A DNA stretch of 32,256 bases from assembly GCA_016869285.1 (NCBI GenBank), contig VGEN01000035.1, positions 1 through 32,256 on the forward strand, read 5' to 3'. Origin of the DNA: Alphaproteobacteria bacterium. GTDB lineage: Bacteria; Pseudomonadota; Alphaproteobacteria; SHVZ01. Under the pieces are notes generated by a model that was given only the letters and a program-made list of their open reading frames with translations, was not told where the DNA came from and ran no database searches. The position numbers were made by a program, and so were the translations under genes. This document shows, in pieces, positions 23,575-31,106 of this stretch. How positions within the stretch are numbered: position 1 is the stretch's first letter; each line of letters starts with the position of its first letter.

Positions 23575-24864
23575 ATGACCATCATCGCCGTCTTCTCCCT
23601 GCTCGTCGGCCTGATGATGGTCGGCATGCCGATCGCCGTCGCCATGGGGCTGTCGGCCGCTATCATCATGCTGTTCATGGGCGGCTTCGACCTGCTGGTC
23701 ATGTTCCCGCAGCGGCTCTACTCGGCCACGACGTCCTTCCCGCTGCTTGCGATCCCGTTCTTCATCCTGGCCGGCAACCTGATGAACACCGGCGGGATGA
23801 CCCATCGCATCTTCAACTTTGCGCACCTCTTCGTCGGTCGCGTCCGCGGCGGCCTCGCCCATGTCAACGTCGTCGGCAGCATGCTGTTCTCGGGTATGTC
23901 CGGGTCGGCGGTCGCCGACGCCATGGGACTCGGCACCGTCGAGATCGCAGCCATGAAGAAGGCCGGCTACAGCGCGCGCTACGCTGCGGCGATCACCTGC
24001 GCCTCATCGACGATCGGGCCGATCATTCCGCCGAGCATTCCGCTGGTGATCTACGGCAGCCTCGCTGAGGTCTCGGTGGGTGCGTTGTTCCTCGGCGGCA
24101 TCCTGCCCGGCATCCTGATGGGGGTGGGCATGATCGTGGCGATCGCACTTCGCGCCCGCCGTCTCGACCTGCCGCGCAGTGAAGGTTGGCCGCCGCTGCG
24201 CGACGCCGTGCGCATCGCCGTGGATGCCGTCCCCGCCCTGCTGACCCCAGGCATCATCATGGGCGGCATCCTCACCGGGGTATTCACGCCGACCGAGGCT
24301 TCGGTTGTGGCGGCCATCTATGCGCTGCTGCTCGGCATATTCTACTACCGCGAGCTGCGCGTCGAGGATCTCGGCGAGATCCTGATGGTGACCGGACGGC
24401 AGACGGCGCAGGTCATGTTCATCATCGCCGCCGCCGGCGCCTTCGGCTGGGTGCTGGTACAGCAGCAGATCCCGAACCTCGTCATCGACGCCGTGCTGTC
24501 GCTCTCGCAGCGCCCGTGGATGGTCCTGCTCCTGGTCAATATCGTGCTGTTCATCCTCGGCATGTTCATCGAGGGAATCGCGATCATGATCATGGTGTTC
24601 CCGATCTTCGTTCCGCTGATGGCGAAGATCGGCGTCGATCCGGTGCACTTCGGCATCGTGATGACGCTCAATCTCATGATCGGGCTGCTGACGCCCCCGG
24701 TCGGCCTGTGCCTCTACGTCGTCGCCGACATCAGCAAGGTGCCGATGTCCGAGCTCGTGGTCGAGATGTGGCCCTATCTCCTTGCCCTGGTGGCCGTGCT
24801 GGGCTTCGTCACCTATGTGCCGGAGTTCACCATGTTCCTGCCGCGGCTGTTCGGCTTCGCCTGA
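23575..24864 (+). CDS. dctM: TRAP transporter large membrane subunit, DctM family
   Basis: A 429-residue protein with about 12 membrane segments. Family signatures are PLLAIPFFILAGNLM (56-70), HVNVVGSMLFSGMSGSAVAD (97-116), and SSTIGPIIPPSIPLVIYG (about 144-161), followed by GGILPGILMG. Near the end, GLLTPPVGLCLYV is also typical. It carries out ion-coupled import of the ligand delivered by DctP. No strong ribosome-binding site precedes the ATG, which together with the hairpin upstream predicts low expression relative to DctP. It is followed by the small subunit after six bases, so the gene order is P-M-Q instead of the common P-Q-M. Confidence 0.95.
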   Translation: MTIIAVFSLLVGLMMVGMPIAVAMGLSAAIIMLFMGGFDLLVMFPQRLYSATTSFPLLAIPFFILAGNLMNTGGMTHRIFNFAHLFVGRVRGGLAHVNVVGSMLFSGMSGSAVADAMGLGTVEIAAMKKAGYSARYAAAITCASSTIGPIIPPSIPLVIYGSLAEVSVGALFLGGILPGILMGVGMIVAIALRARRLDLPRSEGWPPLRDAVRIAVDAVPALLTPGIIMGGILTGVFTPTEASVVAAIYALLLGIFYYRELRVEDLGEILMVTGRQTAQVMFIIAAAGAFGWVLVQQQIPNLVIDAVLSLSQRPWMVLLLVNIVLFILGMFIEGIAIMIMVFPIFVPLMAKIGVDPVHFGIVMTLNLMIGLLTPPVGLCLYVVADISKVPMSELVVEMWPYLLALVAVLGFVTYVPEFTMFLPRLFGFA

Positions 24865-24870
24865 GCTGCG

Positions 24871-25386
24871 ATGCGCCGGGGGCTGCTGCTCCTCGACGCC
24901 TGGGTCGCCCGGCTGCTGCGCTGGGGCCTGATCGGCTGCGTCGTCGGCTGCCTCGTTCTGCTGGCCTTCGGCGTCGCCGGACGGATGGTCATCACGCTCA
25001 ATCTGTCAGGCTACCACGAGCTGATCGAGATCCTGTTCGCCTGGGGAACGTATCTCGGCGCGACGCTGCTCTGGCGTGAACGAGCGCTGCTGCGCGTCGA
25101 TTTCGTCCTGCATCTCCTGCCGCCGGCCCTGTCATGGGCGCTCAACGTCCTGATCGAGCTGTGCATGCTGACATTTGCCGCGATGATGCTCTACTACGGC
25201 TGGGACTTCGCGACCGGGATCTTCGAGCTGACGCCGTTCCTGCAGGCGAACAAGGTCTACTGGTACCTGTCGATCCCCGTCTGCGGATCGCTGATGGCGG
25301 CCTACAGCCTGGCCGGTCTCTGCGACCTGCTGGCCAACCCCTTCGTCCCGAGCCGCGCCTCGGGACGCCAGCAGGAGATCTCGTGA
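24871..25386 (+). CDS. dctQ: TRAP transporter small membrane subunit, DctQ family
   Basis: A 171-residue protein with four membrane helices (about residues 19-38, 48-66, 86-108 and 129-152). It has the DctQ pattern of a tryptophan after the second helix (FAWGTYLGATLLWRERALLRVDF) and a final helix preceded by YWYLSIPV. It pairs with DctM in the inner membrane. Its stop overlaps the GTG of hyuA-2 (GTGA), which ties expression of the transporter to the second hyu pair. Confidence 0.87.
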   Translation: MRRGLLLLDAWVARLLRWGLIGCVVGCLVLLAFGVAGRMVITLNLSGYHELIEILFAWGTYLGATLLWRERALLRVDFVLHLLPPALSWALNVLIELCMLTFAAMMLYYGWDFATGIFELTPFLQANKVYWYLSIPVCGSLMAAYSLAGLCDLLANPFVPSRASGRQQEIS

Positions 25387-25769
25387 GCATGCCAAGCGGC
25401 ATTAGGATCGGCGTCGACATCGGCGGCACCTTCACCGACATCATCGCCGTCGCTGCCGACGGCACGATCGCGCGCAAGAAGGTGCCATCCACGCCGGAGG
25501 ACTACAGCCTTGCGATCCAGCACGGGTTCGCCGCCCTGTTCGAGGAGAACGGCATTGCGTCGCGCGATGTGGCCGCCGTCGTCCACGGAATGACGGTGGC
25601 GACCAACGCGATCCTCGAGGGTCACGGCGCCACGACCGCCCTGATCACGACGGCGGGATTCCGCGACGTGTTGGAGCTCTGCCGCATCCGCCTGCCCGAG
25701 CTCTACAACCTCGCTTACGAGCGGGTGAAGCCGCTGGTGCCGCGGCGCCGGCGCTTCGAGGTTCGCTAG
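25383..25769 (+). CDS. N-terminal piece of HyuA-2 (before the TAG)
   Basis: These 128 residues cover only the start of the Hydant_A_N domain, including the first phosphate loop and the LVPRRRRFEV segment. The piece lacks the rest of the ATPase fold, so it should not be functional by itself. It would be made by translational coupling to dctQ. Confidence 0.6.
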   Translation: MSMPSGIRIGVDIGGTFTDIIAVAADGTIARKKVPSTPEDYSLAIQHGFAALFEENGIASRDVAAVVHGMTVATNAILEGHGATTALITTAGFRDVLELCRIRLPELYNLAYERVKPLVPRRRRFEVR

Positions 25770-25772
25770 CGC

Positions 25773-27470
25773 ATGGGGCCGCGGGGCGAGGTGCAGGTCC
25801 CGCTCGACTTGCGCACGGCAGAGGCCGCGATCCGGCGCGTCAAGGACTCGGGCGCAACGGCGCTCGCCATCTGCCTGCTCCACGCCTATGCCAATTCCGA
25901 GCACGAGCGCCGGCTGGTCGCGCTCGCGCGCAAGCACCTGGGGCGCGGCGTGTTCATCTGCGTATCCTCCGACGTCCTGCCGGAGATCCGCGAGTACGAG
26001 CGCACCAGCACCACCGCGATCAACGCCGATGTCGGACCGGTGGTGCGCGCCTATGTCGGTGCGCTCGCCCGCCGGCTCGCGGCGCTCGGCATCGGATCGC
26101 CGTTGCTGGTGATGCAATCGAGTGGTGGCATCCTCGGTGCCGAGGCGGTCCTCGACAAGCCGGCCTATATCATCGAATCGGGGCCTGCCGCCGGGGTGAT
26201 CGGCGGCGCAATGCTGGCGCGGCGCACGGGCTACACGAATGTGATCACCATCGACATGGGCGGCACGACCGCAAAGGCGTCGATGATCGAGAAGGGTCGC
26301 GTCACCCGGACGTCGGAGTACGAGGTCGGCGCCGGCATCAATCTCTCGAGTCAGATGGTCAAGGACCGCGGCCACGCCCTCAAGCTGCCCGTGATCGACG
26401 TCTCGGAGATCGGTGCCGGCGGCGGCAGCCTCGCCAGGGTCGACCGATCCGGGCTGTTGTCGGTCGGTCCGCGCAGCGCCGGGGCGGTTCCCGGGCCGGT
26501 GTGCTATGGCCGCGGCGGCGAGGTGCCGACGCTGACCGATGCGCTGGTCGTGCTCGGCTATCTCAATTCCGAATACCTCGTCGGCGGGGCGGTGCGCATC
26601 GACGCTGGCCGGTCGCGCAAGGCCATCGCCGAACACATCGCCGGTCCGCTGGACATGAGCGCGATCGAGGCGGCGCGCGGGATCTTCATCGTCTCCGCCG
26701 CGTCGATGACGCGCGCGGTGAAGGCGGTGTCGACGTTTCGCGGCCGTGATCGGCGCGACTTCCACCTCTGCGCCTTCGGCGGCAACGGGCCGATCATGGC
26801 GGCCGAGATCGCCGATGCGCTCGGGATCACCGGCGTGGTCGTGCCGCCGATGCCCGGCCTGTTCAGCGCCCTCGGCCTGCTGATGGCGGGACGCAAGCAG
26901 GAGTTCTCGCAGACGCATTTCCGCCGCACGACCGGCGTCGCGCCGGGTGAGATCGAGACCGTGATGGCGGCGCTCGAGACCAAGGCACGGCTTGCGCTCG
27001 CCGCCGACGGCTGCCGCGCCGACCGCATCGAACTGCGCCGCTCGGCCGACTTGCGCTACGCGGGCCAGGCCTATGAGCTCACGGTCGAGCTCGAGGGCGG
27101 CCCGGCCCCGTCGCCGCAGCAGCTCGCCGACGCCTTCGGGCGTGAGCACGAGCGGACATACGGCCATCGCGCCCAGGACGAGCCGGTCGATCTGGTGAGC
27201 CTGCGGGTGTCCGCGGTCGAGCGGCTCGACGAGCTGCCGCTGAAGGTCGTGCTCTGGGGGCGCGATCAGCCACCGCGCGAGCGGCCGGCCTATTTCGGCG
27301 CGGCGCACGCCACCGTGACGACGCCGATCGTCGATCGCGGCGCGCTGTCTTGGCATCCGCGCGCCGGCCCGATGATCATCGAGGAATACGATGCCACGAC
27401 CGTCGTGCCGCCGGGCTGGTCGGCACGGCTCGACGACCAGAGCAACATCCTGCTGTCGCGAAAGGCCTGA
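25773..27470 (+). CDS. C-terminal piece of HyuA-2 (possible reinitiation product)
   Basis: An ATG lies one codon after the TAG (TAG CGC ATG) and opens a 565-residue frame containing the rest of the N-terminal domain, the central hydantoinase A domain and the C-terminal region. GAGG at 25758-25761 is eleven bases upstream, a marginal ribosome-binding site. Terminating ribosomes could restart here, giving a split subunit. The ATG is aligned with Leu129 of HyuA-1, so it is probably a native internal methionine and not an evolved start. Confidence 0.6.
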   Translation: MGPRGEVQVPLDLRTAEAAIRRVKDSGATALAICLLHAYANSEHERRLVALARKHLGRGVFICVSSDVLPEIREYERTSTTAINADVGPVVRAYVGALARRLAALGIGSPLLVMQSSGGILGAEAVLDKPAYIIESGPAAGVIGGAMLARRTGYTNVITIDMGGTTAKASMIEKGRVTRTSEYEVGAGINLSSQMVKDRGHALKLPVIDVSEIGAGGGSLARVDRSGLLSVGPRSAGAVPGPVCYGRGGEVPTLTDALVVLGYLNSEYLVGGAVRIDAGRSRKAIAEHIAGPLDMSAIEAARGIFIVSAASMTRAVKAVSTFRGRDRRDFHLCAFGGNGPIMAAEIADALGITGVVVPPMPGLFSALGLLMAGRKQEFSQTHFRRTTGVAPGEIETVMAALETKARLALAADGCRADRIELRRSADLRYAGQAYELTVELEGGPAPSPQQLADAFGREHERTYGHRAQDEPVDLVSLRVSAVERLDELPLKVVLWGRDQPPRERPAYFGAAHATVTTPIVDRGALSWHPRAGPMIIEEYDATTVVPPGWSARLDDQSNILLSRKA

Positions 27471-27471
27471 A

Positions 27472-29313
27472 ATGCGCGGCGATTTCGATCCGATCACGTT
27501 CGAGGTCATCAAGAGCGGCCTCGACTCGGTCGCCGACCAGATGGCGTTGGTGCTGATGCGCAGCGCCTATTCGCCGATCGTGCGCGACTCGCTCGACTAC
27601 TCGACCGCCGTCTTCGATCGCGACGGCCGCATGGTCGCCCAGGGCCTGATGACGGCGCTGCATCTCGGATCGTTCCCGATCGCGATGCGAAACCTGATCG
27701 GGCGCCACGGCGGCCGGATGAAGCCTGGCGACCTCTACCTGTTCAACGACCCCTATGGCAGCGGCGGCATGCATCTGCCGGACTTCTATCTGATCAAGCC
27801 GATCTTCGACGACGGCCGTCTGGCGGGCTATGCGACGGCGCTGGTCCATCACACCGATGTCGGCGGCATCGCGCCCGGTGCGATCGCGACGCACGCGGTC
27901 GACATCTACCAGGAGGGCATCCGGATCCCGCTGCTGAAGCTTTATGACGGCGGCGTCCTGAACGACACGCTGATCGCGATGCTCGAGACCAATGTCCGGG
28001 TGCCGCACAAGGTCCTCGGTGACCTGCGTGCGCAGATCTCGGCCTGCCATCGCGGCGAGCAGGGATTCCTCGAGCTCATGCGGCGCTACGACCCGGCGAC
28101 GTTCCAGCGCTATCTCGACCTGATGCAGCATTTCGCCGAGAAGGCGATGCGCGAGACGATCGCCAAGATCCCGGACGGGGACTACGTCTTCACCGACCAT
28201 ATCGACGGCATCGGCGAGAACCCCACGCCGATCCGCTTCGCGCTGAAGATCACCATCAAGGGCGAGGAGGCCGTCGCCGACTGGACCGGAACCTCGCCGC
28301 AGGTCAAGGCCGCGATCAATGCACCCGGGCCGTTCATCTATTCGGCGACCTATATCGGCTTCCGCTGCCTGGTCGAGGGCAGCATCCCGAATGCCGAGGG
28401 CTACATGCGCCCGATCACGCTGATCGCGCCCAAGGGATCGATTGTCAATCCCAAGCTGCCGGCCGCCGCCAATGCGCGCGGCATCACCGGTTTCCGTGCC
28501 CTCGACACGGTGCTCGGGGCGCTCGCCAAGGCGGTGCCCGACCGCCTGCCGGCCTGCGGCGAGGGCGGGGCGATGAATTTCGGTGTCGGCGGTATGGACA
28601 AGGGCCAAGCCTACGTGTTCGCCGAAACGATGATGGGCGCCTGGGGCGGCCGGGTCGATCGCGACGGCATTGACGGTGCCTCCAACCTGGCGGCCAACCA
28701 GACCAGCCAGCCGATCGAGATCCTCGAATCGGAGAACCCGCTGCAGATCCTGCGCTACGGTTTCATCCCCGACTCCGGCGGGCCGGGCCGCTATCGCGGC
28801 GGCCTGGCGCTCGCTCGCGAATACCGGCTGACCGCGGCCGAGGGCATGCTGACCTTCCGCACGGATCGCCGCCGCTTTCCACCCTACGGGCTCAACGGCG
28901 GCAAGCAGGGCACGCCGTCCTGGAACGTCCTCAATCCCGGCCGCGACGGGCAGCGCATCCTGCCGGTGCTGCCGCTCGAGCCCTACGACATGAAGCGCGG
29001 CGACGTGTTCCTGCACGTGCTGCCGAGCGCCGGCGGCAACGGCGACCCGCTCGAGCGCGATCCGCAGCGCGTGCGCGAGGACGCGCTCGACGAGAAGATC
29101 ACGTCGACCTTCGCGCGCGAGCAGTACGGCGTGGTGCTGCGCGGCCGTGAACTCGTGATCGACGCCAAGGCGACCGCGGCGTTGCGCGCGCGGCTGCGTC
29201 GGCACCGGAAGGCGCCGCAAGCGGCGTGCGATCATTTTGCCCGGTTCATCCGGGCGCTCGGGATCGATGTCGGCCGGGGCCGCGGCGGCACGCGCACTCG
29301 CCGAGGCCGATAA
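27472..29313 (+). CDS. hyuB: Hydantoinase/oxoprolinase subunit B (HyuB-2)
   Basis: A 613-residue HyuB subunit following hyuA-2 by one base. Motifs are DPITFEVIKSGL, RDSLDYSTAVFD, NDPYGSGGMHLPDFY (92-106), VHHTDVGG (125-132) and PGRYRGGLALAREY. It is the most divergent of the three HyuB copies: where HyuB-1 and -3 have CETFMGTWG it reads AETMMGAWGG, and GQHLPDIY is GMHLPDFY. The last 25 or so residues form a basic tail (ending RGRGGTRTRRGR) not seen in the other two copies. The frame is intact, so if hyuA-2 is dead, this subunit has lost its partner or could work with another HyuA. A different substrate from pairs 1 and 3 is likely. Confidence 0.92.
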   Translation: MRGDFDPITFEVIKSGLDSVADQMALVLMRSAYSPIVRDSLDYSTAVFDRDGRMVAQGLMTALHLGSFPIAMRNLIGRHGGRMKPGDLYLFNDPYGSGGMHLPDFYLIKPIFDDGRLAGYATALVHHTDVGGIAPGAIATHAVDIYQEGIRIPLLKLYDGGVLNDTLIAMLETNVRVPHKVLGDLRAQISACHRGEQGFLELMRRYDPATFQRYLDLMQHFAEKAMRETIAKIPDGDYVFTDHIDGIGENPTPIRFALKITIKGEEAVADWTGTSPQVKAAINAPGPFIYSATYIGFRCLVEGSIPNAEGYMRPITLIAPKGSIVNPKLPAAANARGITGFRALDTVLGALAKAVPDRLPACGEGGAMNFGVGGMDKGQAYVFAETMMGAWGGRVDRDGIDGASNLAANQTSQPIEILESENPLQILRYGFIPDSGGPGRYRGGLALAREYRLTAAEGMLTFRTDRRRFPPYGLNGGKQGTPSWNVLNPGRDGQRILPVLPLEPYDMKRGDVFLHVLPSAGGNGDPLERDPQRVREDALDEKITSTFAREQYGVVLRGRELVIDAKATAALRARLRRHRKAPQAACDHFARFIRALGIDVGRGRGGTRTRRGR

Positions 29314-29315
29314 CC

Positions 29316-29341
29316 TCCCCGCGACTCCCTTGGATCGGGGA
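29316..29341. terminator. Weak stem between convergent hyuB-2 and hyuB-3
   Basis: TCCCCG and CGGGGA form a 6-bp stem around a 14-base loop in the 38-base gap between two converging genes. There is no T-run on either strand. It could aid termination from both sides, but support is thin. Confidence 0.25.
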
Positions 29342-29351
29342 AACAGGGATC

Positions 29352-31106
29352 TCAGCCGGAACGGGTGCCGTCGCGCCGCGCGTGCAGCGCGGCCCGCTGC
29401 CGCGTCGTCGCATCCGCATCGATCGCCGGTGGCTGCATGTCGGCGATGACGATGCCGTAGGCCTCGCGCGCGCGCTGTCGCGACACCCGTCCCTGGACGA
29501 CATCGCGCAGCACCGCCTCGGGCGGCCGCTGCAGAGGATCGCCATAGCCACCGCCGCCGGCGGTGACGTGCACGTAGAGGTCGTTGCGCCGGAGCACGAC
29601 CGGGTCGACGACCATCGCCGGCAGCACGCGATTGTCGTCGTCGGGGTTGATCACGTTGAGTGACGGCGCACCGGCACCGCCGCCGAACAGGCCGTGCGGC
29701 GGGAAGCTCCGCTTGTCCGAGCGCACCTGGAGCATCGCCGCGTCGGCAAGCAGACGATAGTCGCGCCGCAGCGCCATGCCGCCGGCATGGCGCCCGGCGC
29801 CGCCGCTGTCGGGCACCAGCGCGTAGCGCTCGATGCGCAGCGGATAGCCGGCCTCGATCATCTCGACCGAGACATTGGCCTGGTTGGCGCCGAGATGGGG
29901 CACGCCCTCCTGGCCGTCATGCGCCGATGTGGCACCCCAGGTCCCCATGAAGGTCTCGCAGAAGATGAACGGCCTGGCGCCCTCGCTGCCGGCGATGGTC
30001 GGCAAGGTCGAGCCGCCGTTGCCGTCGGCGGTGACGCGGTCCGGCACCGCCTGCGCGAGCGCACCCATGAGACAATCGATCATGCGATAGCCGGTGACGC
30101 CGCGTGCACCGCAGGCCCCCGGAGGCAGCGGGTTCATGACCGTACCTGGCGGCGCGATCGTGGTGATCGGCCGCGTAAAGCCGTGGCAGTTGGGAATCTC
30201 GGCGGCCATCACCGAGCGCAGCGCGGTGTAGGAGCAGGCGCGGGTGAAGGGCAGCACCGAGTTGATGCCGCCCGCAACCTGCGCGGAGGAGCCGGTCCAG
30301 TCGACGACCGCCTGCTCGCCGGCAATCGTCAGCGCCAGCTCGAGGCGCACGGGGCCGCGATCGTCACCAAGCTCCTCGATGTGATCGCTGAAACGGTAGG
30401 TGCCGTCGGGCATGTCGGCGAGCTCCGCCCGGGCGAGGCGCTCGGCATAGTCGTGGAGATGCTCGACGCAGGAATCGGCCCGGTCGGCGCCGAGCCGGCG
30501 CCAGAGTTCTTTGAGCTCCTCGCCGCCGGTGGCGGCTGCGGCGACCTGCGCCTCGAGATCGCCGAGTACCAGCTCCGGCAAACGGACATTGAGGGCGATG
30601 ATGTCCCATACCGGCTGCACCGGCCGGCCGCGATCGAGGAACTTGAGGATGGGCAGGCGCAGGCCTTCCTGGAAGATCTCCCGAGCACCGAGCGCATTCG
30701 AGCCCGGCACGATGCCGCCGACATCGGCATGATGGGCGATGGTGGTGGCAAAGGCGATCAGCCGCTCGGCGGTGAACACGGGCTGGATGATGTAGATGTC
30801 TGGCAGGTGCTGGCCGCCGGCCGCATAGGGATCGTTGAAGATGTAGACGTCGCCCGGCGCCATGGCCGCGCGCTGCTCGGCGATCAGCCGGGTCATCGCA
30901 TCATGGAAGCCGCCGAGATGCAGCGGCACCGTCAGCCCCTGGGCGAGGGTGCGGCCTGCCCGATCGCAGACCGCCGTCGAGAAGTCCATCGAGTCGCGCA
31001 CGATGCCCGAATACGCGGCATGCATCAGGGTCACGGCCATCTGGTCGGCGATGGTGTCCAGGCTGTGCCGGAACACCTCGAGCAGGAACGGGTCGAGATC
31101 GCTCAC
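29352..31106 (-). CDS. hyuB: Hydantoinase/oxoprolinase subunit B (HyuB-3)
   Basis: A 584-residue HyuB subunit on the minus strand. Motifs are DPFLLEVFRHSL, RDSMDFSTAVCD (38-49), NDPYAAGGQHLPDIY (91-105), AHHADVGGIVPGSNALG (124-140), ACGARGVTGYRMIDCL and CETFMGTWGA. I chose the GTG at 31106 because it overlaps the hyuA-3 stop (GTGA), has GAGGG seven bases upstream, and starts at the point where HyuB-1 begins. The open frame continues further upstream only because it runs inside hyuA-3. Its sequence follows HyuB-1 closely across the metal-binding-type motifs and the ALVPDSGGAGR region, so the two copies probably share substrate class. Confidence 0.93.
   Translation of the reverse strand: MSDLDPFLLEVFRHSLDTIADQMAVTLMHAAYSGIVRDSMDFSTAVCDRAGRTLAQGLTVPLHLGGFHDAMTRLIAEQRAAMAPGDVYIFNDPYAAGGQHLPDIYIIQPVFTAERLIAFATTIAHHADVGGIVPGSNALGAREIFQEGLRLPILKFLDRGRPVQPVWDIIALNVRLPELVLGDLEAQVAAAATGGEELKELWRRLGADRADSCVEHLHDYAERLARAELADMPDGTYRFSDHIEELGDDRGPVRLELALTIAGEQAVVDWTGSSAQVAGGINSVLPFTRACSYTALRSVMAAEIPNCHGFTRPITTIAPPGTVMNPLPPGACGARGVTGYRMIDCLMGALAQAVPDRVTADGNGGSTLPTIAGSEGARPFIFCETFMGTWGATSAHDGQEGVPHLGANQANVSVEMIEAGYPLRIERYALVPDSGGAGRHAGGMALRRDYRLLADAAMLQVRSDKRSFPPHGLFGGGAGAPSLNVINPDDDNRVLPAMVVDPVVLRRNDLYVHVTAGGGGYGDPLQRPPEAVLRDVVQGRVSRQRAREAYGIVIADMQPPAIDADATTRQRAALHARRDGTRSG

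Larger units (their letters stand above)
25383..27470 (+). pseudogene. hyuA: HyuA-2: full-length hydantoinase/oxoprolinase subunit A interrupted by one in-frame TAG
   Basis: Read through the stop, this frame gives 696 codons including the final stop, the same as HyuA-1. Conserved elements are present on both sides: DIGGTFTD (12-19) and HGMTVATNAIL before the stop, then DMGGTTAK, GAGGGSLARVD and MIIEEYDATTVVPP after it. The TAG at 25767-25769 is codon 129, exactly where HyuA-1 has Glu127 in VTERLD (here VR-stop-RM), so a GAG-to-TAG change explains it. No frameshift exists. Start: GTG overlapping the dctQ stop, five bases after AGGAG; an ATG at 25389 is the alternative. The product may be absent, made in two pieces, made by amber suppression, or intact if the base is a sequencing error. 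Confidence 0.85.
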
